Both the position numbers and the translations under genes were made by a program. Shown here piece after piece: positions 36,401 through 48,400 of a stretch of DNA of 64,000 nt (positions are counted from its first letter, which is position 1; each line of letters begins with the position of its first letter). The notes under the pieces are model-generated. The model was given only the letters and a program-made list of their open reading frames with translations. It made no database searches and had not been told where the DNA came from. This DNA is from Aquatica leii (taxonomy: Eukaryota > Arthropoda > Insecta > Coleoptera > Lampyridae), in contig CM069432.1 of NCBI GenBank assembly GCA_035610365.1, positions 11,160,001 through 11,224,000 on the forward strand, in the 5' to 3' direction.

Positions 36401-39400
36401 AAATCCATCGCCATATTTTTCTTGTATCTTTGGAATTACCCCAAAACAGTCAAATCTTCCTCTCTTCATAATTGCTACCCTTTGTTACAATAAAGACTTA
36501 ATTAGAAAAATTTTGAGATGCTTACTTGTTACACATTGTCTCGCACTCGTCCATTAAGTGAGACGACATAATTAGAGAAGAAGGATTAGTTTCATCGTTC
36601 AAGTATAAATTAATGATACTCCACAATTTTCGGCGTGATCCAAGATCAACGTTATTTGTAGGTTCGTCTAATAAAATTAATAATGGATTTCCAATTAAAG
36701 CCATAGCTAAGCATAGTTTTCGTCTACTTCCTTCGCTATAATTTTTTGATAAAACGTCGGCGTATTCTTTTAAACCTTGTTAAATATTTTAGTCAATTGT
36801 TTAAATGTAATTTTTTGGTACATACCAAAAACTTTCAGCCATACTATTACCACCCTTCCTAAATTTTTACGTACTCCACATAGTATCGCTGAAATACGTA
36901 AAAGTTCTCTTCCAGTTAACATATCAAGAACCGAGTTCAACTGTGGACAGTATCCAATACTTGCCAGGTACTACAATAAAAAATTCAATCATTAGCAAAA
37001 TCATAAATGGATTAGTTGAAACCGTTTCGGTTGATACACCGCAAGATGAAAATTAACATGACAATGTTCTTGAAATAACTTATAAAAAATATTATCAATT
37101 AAGATAAGAACGTCTTCCGGGTTTGGACCGTGTCAATGTTGTAACTGAAGTTGCCAACGTTTCGCCCACTTTCGTAAGGGGCTTCATCCGAGCGTGAGAG
37201 AAATCGAAGAACTCAAACAAGCAACCAAAATCTAACTAAACACTTCTCAAAAGTTAGGTAATCAACTTGTGAACCAAGCCAGATTCTAAGCAGTAACAAA
37301 TACACAAATACGGAAACAAAATAAAGAAAATACACACTAATAACGAAACGGTGTGAATGACATTTTTACGACGACGCGTTACGGCACACACATCTAATTC
37401 TTAATAAGTCCAACAGATGTCGATGTGGTCGAGAACATTTGAAATTAAAAGTTACATTTCTAACACTACCCCTCGAGACCACCGGCACCATCACTTGAGT
37501 TCTTTTGTCAAACCAAGTAACTTAACACACTTCACATGCTTCTGTTTGGTCAGTCTCTTTGTCAAGACATCAGCAGGCATCTCTTCAGATGGTAAGTGTT
37601 GCAGATCGACTACTCTTGACTCGACAATCACGCGAACAAAGTGATGCTTGATATCAATATGTTTTGTCCAGGAGTGATAGACTGGATTTGAAGCAAGTTT
37701 CTGAGCGCTAACGTTATCATTTGACAACTTGATTACGTCAATACCTTTCCCTAACTTGGACATAAATTTTTGAAGGTAGACGATCCCTTTAGCAGCTTCA
37801 CTTAATGCCATATACTCAGCTTCTGTTCATGAAAGTGCCACAGTTCTCTGCTTCCTTGAATCCCACGATACGCAGCCACCGTTCATAGTGAAAACATAAC
37901 CAGTGAAGGATCTTCTGTCGTGGATAGATCCAGCCCAGTCAGCGTCCACAAAACCCTGGATCGTATCTCCGTCATGTCGGAACAAGATTCCGAGATCTGC
38001 TGTCCCCTTCAGGTAGCGCATGACTCTTTTCGCTGCAGCCCAATGTTCCTTTCCGAAGCAGTCGTTGAACTGGCTCAATGAGCTAGCAGCATGAGCTACG
38101 TCAGGGCGTGTCGCAACAGCAAGGTAAAGTAATGCCCCAACCAACTCAAAATAGGGCGGTTTTGGTCTGTCCGATGCAGACCAATGCTTCGATTTTGTCA
38201 GTTTTACACTTACGTCCAATGGTGTGGACAGTGGATTGCACTCTTCCATACCATGACGTCGTAAAATGTCAAATTTGAAGTTGTCACCATCCCTCTCGAA
38301 ATCAATATCGAGACATCTTTTTACGTTGCCAAGATTCTTCACGCCAAAGCTTTTGCTCAGGCTGACTCCGAATCGGTCGATTTTTAAAATGTCACTTGAC
38401 ATGACAAGGATATCGTCAACATAGACAACAATTAACATCAAATTGTCTTTCTGTCGCTTCAAGTATAGACACGGATCTCCTTCAGATAGAATTGCTCCGA
38501 GTCTTCGCAGTGCTTGATCCAACCGCTTGTGCCAGACGCGTCCTGCTTGTTTTAGCCCGTAAAGCGCCTTTTTCATACGACACAGTTTATCACTGTTTCT
38601 CAGATTACTTAACATACTTTTGGCTTCAGAGACTGCTCGACAATCCAGTCCTCTCTCCCCAACCATGTGTTGTAATACCTCATTCATCATCTCGGGAACA
38701 TCGAGGTATACTTCTTGTTCTAAAGTACCATTTAGATAAGCAGTAGTAATGTCGTACTGCTTTATATGCATCTTTTTACGCGCTGCGAGGGAAACTGCTA
38801 ATCGTATGGTGCTCAACCACTGGAGCATACGTTTCTTGAAAGTCTCTTTTAAGTTGTTGTGTGAAACCTCTTGCCACAATCCTGGCCTTCCGTTTCTCTA
38901 GAATTCCATCAGTACCATATTTATTTCTAAGTACAAATCTGCAGTCAATGACACTCTTTCTTGTTGGTCTGTCCACAAGCTCCCATGTGTCATTTAGCAA
39001 TATTGATTTGTCTTCGCCGGCCATGGCTTGCAGCCACTCTTTTGATTCTGGACTTGATAAAGCATCAGTCAACGATACTTCGGTATGAAACGCTGTGTAA
39101 ACATCTTCGTTATTAGAATGATTGGCCATTTCCCAACTCACATATTAGTGAACTGCCACACGTCGAAGAAACCTGCCTTATTCAGTTTGAATTAAACTCA
39201 ATTTGAAAGACCACACGTGCAAGTATCTTGCAGAAAACTTCCGATTTGCAGTGTCCAGCTCACCGCAGAACATTTGGATTGATAATCTTCATATGGTAAG
39301 AAATGCTTTAAATATTAATGTCTATTTACTGTAGTTTGAAAATAAATGCAGTTAACTTAAATGTTGTTTTATGGTGTTTCCGGATAAAAAAAGCTCTCCA

Positions 39401-42400
39401 ATCAACTGCAAAACAATGTCAAAAGCTAACAGATTTGTTTGGAAGTGGCAGTTCTAGACTTAGTGCTTCTACAGAAAAGGAATCAAGTGCAGAAGAAATA
39501 GGTGCAGACGAAACAGGAAAGTAAAACTCAGCACTTTGGCAACTCAAGATGACAGTATTAGTGTCACCAATGAAGAAAAGAATAAACATGAAACACAGAG
39601 TCAACAATCAACAAGCAAAACTCCAGTGCTTGCTTCTAGACACCTCAATCAACTACTTTTCTCGACCATCTGAAAATCGGCTAAATTTATTTTTTAATTA
39701 CCACCCAAAACAAGATGTTGCTGATGCCGTTTTACAAAAAACGTTTAACAGAAAAGATGGAACCAACAGGAAGTGGCTTTCCTACTGTCAGGAAAAAAAA
39801 AGAATTATTTTATTCCGTTTGTCTGGCATTTTGGAGAAGTTCTGAAACAAATCCATTCATTGAAAGTATGGCAGATATGAGACACATTCATCAACGAATT
39901 GAAGAACACGAAAAACGTGTAATGCGCAGAACTTGTGCTGAAGCATATTTTTTGCATGAAAATGAAGCTAATGTAGGAAAGTTAATGTTTTCAGAACAAA
40001 CTTCTGTAAGACGAGAAGAAGTTAAAAGGCGACGAGAGGTACTCCACCGAGTGTTCGATGTGATTAAACTTATAGGAAAACAAGGACTAAGTTACAGAGG
40101 GACAGAATTTTCAGCTGCCTACACTTTAGAAGATGCTTCTGTAAATCATGGGAATTTTCTGGTAATACTTTTGCTTAATAGCAAGTATGACGTTTGCCTA
40201 AGAAAACATATTAATGAGTACACAAAGCAGGAAAGAACAGGTAGAGGATTATTGATAACTTTACTCTCTAAAAACACAGTGAATAAAATTATACAAGCTA
40301 TTTGTCAGATGATTAAGGATGCGATTGCAAGTCAAGTAAAACAAGCTAGAATGTTTTCAATACAAATTGACACAACCGAAGACATTACAGCAAAGGACCA
40401 ATGCTCTATTATTGTGAGATGTGACCGACCGCATCTATGAAAAGGTGATTGCAGTTCTCAATTAGTATCGCAGTCTCTGGAAACTTACAACATTGATATA
40501 GCAAAATGTGTCGGCACTTCTACTGATGGAGCAGCAAACATGAAAGGACAGTATAACGGATTTGCTGCTTGGTTTTCAAAAGAATCGCCAAATCAAGTAC
40601 ACGTCTGGTGGCATGGTCATATACTGAACTTAGTAATTTTAGACACCACTAATGTCGTGATTTCAAGCATTTTATTATTCAGTTTGTTAAATGACATTGC
40701 TGTATTTATTCGAGATTCCTATCAAAGAATGAATATGTTACTCAAGGTGAGCATCATCGAAGACTATCAACAATTGGTGAAACTCGCTGGTGGTCCAAAG
40801 ACATGGCACTAAAAAAAATATTTGGAGTGTTTTCAAATCCAGAATCCGGTTTGCATACTGACCTAATTGTGACATTAGTACGCATTCAAGAGAATGACAG
40901 ATCTAAGCCTGAAGTCCGCGTAAAAGCAAAATGTTTTACAGAATGCCTGCTTAAATATGAAACTGTATTGACTGCTCAAATTTTTTTTTGAATATTTGAG
41001 TTAACAAAACCACTGTCCAAGTATTGGCAAACAAAAGAAATGGATCTTTTAAAAGTAACATGTGAAGAACTCAAGCAATGTTCAAGAGTTTTTTCTACTG
41101 TTCAGAAATCTGCTGACAAATTTGTCAATCACATCAACTCAAAATTTTTAGAGTTAGCTGATTAACTGGAACTCGAACTACAATCTGCTCTTCCAGAAAA
41201 AAGAACAAGAAGGAAGAAACTGATGGCAGGCGAGTCTAGTCGTGATGAAGTTACACCCGATGCAATGCCATTTTATAAAACCCAGGTCTACAACGTCATT
41301 CTTGATATAGTCGTTGAAAGCATGAGCCGTCGTTTTCAAGAAACTAGCCACCCTTATGCTGATTTTTCATTATTGTATCCACGAAATTTTGCAGAGATAA
41401 AAAACCACCAAGAGCTTTCAACGTCTATGTTAGTCAAATTAAGTGAACGCTTGATTAAGTTTGACAACCAAACTACTGCTGAAAACCTACGAAGCGAATA
41501 AAAAAGTTTTGCGTTGCATTGGGACAATTTAAAAAAGTCATCAATAGATGAATATACAGTTTTTGATGAAAAAGATATTGAACACCCTAAAGAAAATATC
41601 AACCACGTGGAAATTACAAACAAGTCATGTTCAGCATGTAAAAATTGCTGTAGTTGTTTTATCTGATTTTAAGCCAATATAACTTGACTCTGATGAAGTA
41701 ATTAACAAGATTGCAGAAACAAGCAATCTGTTAAACAGTCTATTGATTCCATAAAATTGTTGCATGCTGTTTTTATGTTACATAAGCTGTTACAAACTTA
41801 TAGATTTTACGAACCTTGCACGGCCAACTCACGCAGTCGGAGATAGGGGAGGTTCAACTAAATAAGAGTTAAAGGGCGCCAGATCTTTTATAAGTAAAGC
41901 TTCTATCTCGATCAGGACAGAAGGTTCAAGCCTGTAAAGAATTCCAGGTTCGTAATCCTTGTTGCACTGGTGTTCGTGTAACTAACCACAAAGAAAGATG
42001 GGTTACCATAAAAAAAAGATAAGACGGGTATAATAACTTTAATTTAATGAGGTGGAGTATTTACAACTATAATTCAGCAACGTAGAATATTAATAGGGAT
42101 GATTCAACAATGTAGAGTATAGTAATCATAATTCAGAAACTTTTATGATACACAATAAGTACATAAATGAAGGAAGGGTCAGCAACCCACAATACATAGA
42201 TACACCTCGGGTGTTGATAGCGAAGAAAATTTCTCATTAACTAACGAAGGTTTACAGCATGCAATATCACAGAATTAGATATTGACACTACCTAAAAGGT
42301 ATTAAAACTATTCAGATTGCAAATATCAAATAAATTAAATTTCGTGAGTGACCTTTTTTGACAGCGACATAATAATTAAAAAGAGAACTTACTTACAATC

Positions 42401-45400
42401 CAACACTTCCCCGAAGAAAACGTTTTCCTCGTTGAGTAGCCTGAAATAGTATGAATGCAAGTCGTGTCAACGCAATCACTCACGAAAGTCGAAGTCTACA
42501 AAATTATTAATATAAGAAATTAAATATAAGAACCCGATATATCGAATGCTGTTTCTTCTAATTATTAAAAGGTGAGTATCGCAATCGATTGATGTCGAAG
42601 AAGTAACATTCCTTTTTGGTGTGGATAATTAATAGGCCTTCAATTATTTATTGATGTTCATTGCTCCTTGTACTTAATTAGTTAAATCGGAACATGTGGC
42701 CAAAACGTGGCGGAACGGCTATCAAATTAAGGAAGAAATTACAAAAGAATCCTAACATCTTACAATGTGCCGAATAAATTACGTTAAATTCGTAATTAAC
42801 TGATAATTTCCTGTCCATCACAGTTGACGTACTTAAAATCTTTGAATCTTAAACGACACAGACCATCTTAAGCAGGTGACAGCTTAAAAATGAATTCCGC
42901 AACATATCAGTAACCAGAAAGATCGGCAGAGGGCGTCAAAACCGGAATCTAATTTTAATTCGATATACAGGGTATTACGTTATGAAAATTTTGCACGTAA
43001 CAGAATTCCCCCCCAGCAAGATAAAAGCGTGGAACGGGGATAACAAAACAAAATCTAAAATAAAGACAGAAATTTAGGCATACGCCAAGGATAGAATCCT
43101 AAAATTCAAAAACAACCCAAAATACAATAACACCCAACCCAAGAAGAAACGTAGATGAAAGAGGTTTTCCCAATTTGCTAAGCATCACCAACAAGTTGTG
43201 TCCAAAAGTCGCATGACCAACCGAAGAGAAGTATCAGAACAGGTACTCGTTGAAAGTCGACAACAGTCGTCACGCTATAAAGCAAGAGAACAACGCAGTC
43301 CCATAGACCTCACTGACAGACAATACTAAGCAAACCAAGAGAAAAAAAGTACAGGAAAGAAAGAAGTTAAAAATCCCTTAAAACCCCAACCCACGAATAC
43401 AAATCCAACCCTAAATATAAGTCCCCAAAGCTAACTAAACTAAAGAAGTAAAAAGAAAACAAAGTAACTAGCCGATGTTGAATTGTGATACGCGATTTAG
43501 AAGAAAGTCAAAAAGAAAAACTGATGCAGTTGTGCTCAAAAAGTCGTCAACAGACGATATGAGATTCTTCCACCAAATAAACCAAACAGACCCTAACGAT
43601 CTAAGCAAAGAAAACCTACGAAGAAATCTCAAGCAAAAGAAGATTCTGATTAAAAGTCGACACAAGTCGGACTACCTAAAAAGGCAGAGAAAAAAATCAC
43701 TAATCCAAGAGTCACAAAAAAGCTAAACACTAAATGAGTGCCAATCCAAAAGAAATCCAAACCGAGAAACTCAAAACAAAACCAAAAGAAAAAGAAGTAA
43801 GAGTCAATAAAGAACAGAAAGCGTCATTTGCCAATTGAACGGCGTGAGTCAGTGCTCGTTGTGTTGGAATGTCACGTAAGAAAGTAAATGCCGAAGAACG
43901 GGTTAGAATATTCCAAGAGCAAAAGAAACCCAAAGAAGAGAAATATCCTACCAGTGACTGACAACATCAAAAATGCCGACTAAGCGGAAGTACAGAGTAC
44001 AAAGAGCGACGTTGCAGTCTCCAAGCTTCAAACGAAACACAATAAGACAAAAACCCACTAAACCTAATAAAGCGAGAGAAGTATCTGAGACAGAAAAGAA
44101 AAAAGAAACACAGTTGCAGTAAACACTAAAGAAGGAAGTTACTAAAAAGAAAAAAAAAGTGTTCAAGCAACAAAACCAAGATAAAAGAAAAAAAGACAAA
44201 AGAAATAATTGCCCTAAAGGCGAACCTGCAAAAGCAACAGAAAAAAGTAAACAGACGGAGAAAGATAAGACATGATGTAAGTGTCTGATTCGTTCTTCTC
44301 TCCGTAGAAGAAACGAAAAGGACTGATCAGCCTTTCAATGCCCAACCAACCGCCCATGAGGCGAACCACAAAGAGAATCCAAAAAGAAAGAAAACTGGTT
44401 GGTACAAGTAAAAATTATTAGAGATAGGGAAAGACGGAGTAAGATAAGGCTTGATGTAAATGCCTGATTCGTTCTTCACCCCGTAAAAGAATGAGAAGAG
44501 AGACCACCCTACGGTGCCCAACCAACCGCCCATTAGGGAAACCTTCAGGAGGAAGAAGAAGAAAGAAAGAGATGTGGCATGCAGGTGATCAACTAATCAA
44601 GAAGAAGAAAAAACTGAGAAGTAAGAAAAACAAGAAAGGAAGAAAAGAGACAGACGGAGAAAGATAGGACAAGATGTGAGTGTCTGATTCGTTCTTCTCT
44701 CCGTCGAAGAAACGAAAAGGAGTGACCAGCCCTTCATTGCCCAACCAACCGCCCATATATAGAAAAAAGAAAAAGATATCAGTTAGTCATAGAACAAGAG
44801 CGTACCAGTTGCTGTCCCCAAATTGGAAAGTTTACTCCAAGACTTAAATGCCGACAAGCGGAATAGGAAACCCAACAAGAAAAAAAACCTAAACTAAAAC
44901 CAAAGTGAGAGTCCTACTAGTGACTTACCAATCTCAAAATGGCCGACTAAGCGGATGTAACTATATACAAATAAAAAGGTAGTCCGTCCCGAAGTAAGAT
45001 AGTTAAGAAAAAACCCCAAAGAAATTGACGAAAAAGAAATTTAGTACAGCAAACTGGAGAGAGAACAATTGGGTAGTATCCCAGCTATAACCAACAAAAT
45101 ACCGTCAACATAGTCAAAGAACCAAATCAAAAAATCTACAGACGAGAACCACAAGAATAGCCAAAAGTCGAAATCCTAATGCGAAACTAAACAGATTAGA
45201 ACTTACGACGCAGTGAACGGTTAACAGAAAGACGCAACGAAGCGCAACTAGAAATGTCGAAACGAAAAGGTGTTGACGAGAGAGAACTAGCTTTCGCATC
45301 CGTAGAACATCTACGACCTTTAGAAAGATTCGCAAAAGTTTATCGAGCTAGTCCAGAAGGAATAGACGAGGTAGAGCCGGCAGTAACGCAATCCCATCGT

Positions 45401-48400
45401 CGATCTAAACTAAGCGCTTTCTGCGACCGACAAACCGGACAATAGCGAACGTACTCTGCCACTTTAGGTCTCATATGAGGCCAATAAAAACGACGCTGAA
45501 GAAAAAGTAACGTCTTGGCGACACTACGATGTCCAGAAGTGGAGTGGACGTGATGATCGTGAATGATTGGCTTACGTTGGTCGTTTGCTTATCATCAGGA
45601 GAAACCCGTATTCGTTTCCTTAGAAAACCTTGAACCACTAACCAACGAGAAAATCGGCGAGGAGACGCTAACACGTTACCCACTAACTAGTTGTACCATT
45701 GGTCTTTAGTAGGGCACGTAATGCCCAAAACTGAAGACAAACCAGAAAGAGAAGATACCAAACGTAAAGGTATAGCATTTTTAGAAGTACAACGAACACG
45801 ATTATTAGATTTAGAAATAGATATCCAAGGAGAAAGTGAAGAAGTATGGAGAGAACAGGTAACCGGAGTAGACAACGGCTGACTATCATAGTGCCCACAT
45901 GCCTTAACCGAAGTTGTCTTAAAAGATGTAACTTGAGAAGGCGTAGGTGGTTTATACTCGTCTATGGAAGCCTTAGATTGAGCGAGCTGTCTTCCATACT
46001 TCACTAATTCTTCGAAAGTAGAAATCGACATTAACGCAAGCCCTGCCTGATAAAACGGAGTCAGATTACGACGCACGATCTTGAGTTGTGTGTGATAAGA
46101 AACCGGTTCTAACAGTTGTAAGAAGAGGTACCGCATGGTGGTAACGTACATCCCAATAGATTCGTTAGACTCCATACTACGCTTGCGAATGATCTCTATC
46201 AGACGATCGTCGTAATCTACAGGCAAAAACTCCGACTTCAACAAAGCAGCAACATCACTCCACAAAAGTAACGAACTTCGATTCGTCCTAAAAACAAGAA
46301 GGGCTTTGCCAGATAAAACTTCAAAAGCTGAAAGAAAATGTTGTGAAACACCACGAGACAAACACAACTCGTCAATACGAATCAGAAATATTATAAGTAA
46401 AGAAGGATTTTCACCAGAAAAAGTAACATTCCAATCCACCAAGTTAATTTCCGAATCAGAGTCCGATGAAGTAAGAGGTGGTGGTTCTTCGTCTGAGTAA
46501 TACATATGGTAAGCAATAAAAATTAAAACAAGAAATTAACCAAAGCAGTAAACCAAAGCAGAAATCTGCTACCACATGACTGACTAAAACTCAAAATAAC
46601 CAATAAGTGCAAGTAGTATCACTAATAAGTGGCTAAACTAATAAGCACAAAGAGTTAACCGACGAAATCAAGTTAATCAAAAAATCCAAGCACATGTCCG
46701 ATTAAAAGAAACGTAAGCAAATTACTAATATAAAGTCAAACCGCAGCACTAAAATCAAAGTAAAAGTTAGCGAAGTAACTCCGACGTCAAGTCTTGCAGC
46801 AATAACTAAATAAGCGACGCAAAGTAAATCAAACCCACGAAAGACTAAGAAAAGATAAAAGAATTAATAAAGCTAGAAGAAATTATAATCGCATACACCA
46901 AATCGAGAGAAAGTCAACAATATAAGCTACCTATGAATGATAGTAATCCTACGCTAATCACAATTAAAGAAAATAGCAAAAAAAATTATAGAGAATGAAA
47001 AGTTCGATATAAGAAAATCGGACCCCTGAAGTTGGGCAGCTACAACTAAATAAGAGTTAAAGGCAGCCACAACTAAATAAGAGTTAAAGGGCGCCAGATC
47101 TTTTATAAGTAAAGCTTCTATCTCGATCAGGACAAAAGGTTCAAGCCTGTAACGAATTTCAGGTTTGTAATCCTTGTTGCACTGGTGTTCGTGTAACTAA
47201 CTACAAAGAAAGATGGGTTACCATAAAGAAAAGATAAGACGGGTATAATAACTTTAATTTAATGAGGTGGAGTAGTTACAACTATAATTCAGCATGCAAT
47301 ATCACAGAATTAGATATTGACAATACCTAAATGGTATTAAAACTATTGAGATTGCGGATATCAAATAAATTAAATTTCGTGAGTGACCTTCTTTGACAGC
47401 GACATAATAATAAAAAGAGAACTTACTTACAATCCAGCTCTTCCCCGAAGAAAACGTTTTCCTCGTTGAGTAGCCTGAAATAGTATGAATAGCAAGTCGT
47501 GTCAACGCAATGACTCGCGAAAGTCGAAGTCTACAACATTATTAATATAAGAAATTAAATATAAGAACCCGGTATATCGAATGCTGTTTCTTCTAATTGT
47601 TAAAAGGTGAGTATCGCAATCGATTGATGTCGAAGAAGTAACATTCCTTTTTGGTGTGGATAATTAATAGGCCTTCAATTATTTATTGATGTTCATTCCT
47701 CCTTGTACTTAATTAGTTAAATCGTAACATGTGTTCAAAGCGTGGCGGAACGGCTATCAAATTAAGAAAGAAATTAAAAAAGAATCCTAACAAACCGGAT
47801 GCAAATATCTTACCCTGTGCCGAATAAATTTTTTTTTTGAATCTTAAACGACACAGACCATCTTAAGTAGTTGACAGCTTAAAAATGAATTCCGCAACAT
47901 GTCAGTAACCAGAAAGATCGGCAGAGGGCGTCAAAACCGGAATCTAATTTTAATTCGATATACAGGGTATTACGTTATGAAAATTTTGCACGTAACAAGG
48001 CCTATATGAAACAATTTGTTATGGATCAAGCATTTCTCTAGAAAAATGTTTGTTTGTTTTGGTAGTTAAATAAAAAATGTAAAGGCTACTTTGTTTTTTT
48101 TTTTAGTTTAGAGGTCAGTTTAATTATATGTATTTTAGCAGCATCTATAGAGTAATTTTTATGCAGATAGTCTAATTTATCTACAGACTCTGATTTTATC
48201 CTAAAAAAACATCAGTAAAAATGTTAATATTGAGTGTGCCGTTGAGTTTGAAAATGCCAGCATCCAATTTTTGCTCCAGTCCGCCACTGCATGGAAGTGA
48301 CTTATTTTTTATGTAATCTAGATATCTAATACGTAAAAAATATATAGTTCGGTTAGGTAACATTTACATATATGAAGCAACCTGTACTATAATAGACGTC

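Larger units (their letters stand above)
41854..47997 (-). mobile_element. Gypsy element D with both LTRs, internally deleted
   Basis: The 5' LTR (47997-47070), leader, Gag, integrase zinc domain, a repeat-rich 3' region, a polypurine tract and the 3' LTR (43002-41854) follow in minus order. Flanks read AGGT (41850-41853) and AGGC (47998-48001), a 4-bp target duplication with one difference. The target is the 3' part of the hAT element. Protease, RT and RNase H are absent: Gag ends at 45687 and integrase text begins within 120 bp. Confidence 0.8.
39318..48289 (+). mobile_element. hAT element (ZMYM1-like), left end lost, split by gypsy D
   Basis: The transposase runs 39318-41752. The element's right terminus is read 6.5 kb further on: CCAGTCCGCCACTG ends at 48289, the inverse of a CAGTGGCGGACTGG hAT terminus. 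Gypsy D (41854-47997) separates the two. No left terminus was found between the copia fragment and 39318. The 8-bp host duplication expected of hAT (right copy would be CATGGAAG) cannot be checked without the left end. Confidence 0.65.

Noticed and set aside
39239..39260. CAGTGTCCAGCTCACCG near 39239 as the left hAT terminus.
   Set aside because: It does not match the inferred right terminus CAGTGGCGGACTGG beyond the first five bases.
43468..43726. Lysine/arginine-rich frames in gypsy D 3' region as a possible small basic protein.
   Set aside because: Low-complexity composition, no conserved motif, and overlapping frames on both strands are equally open.
44221..44757. The three ~105-bp units as a CRISPR array.
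   Set aside because: Units are too long, imperfect and unequally spaced, in a eukaryotic retrotransposon with LTRs on both sides.
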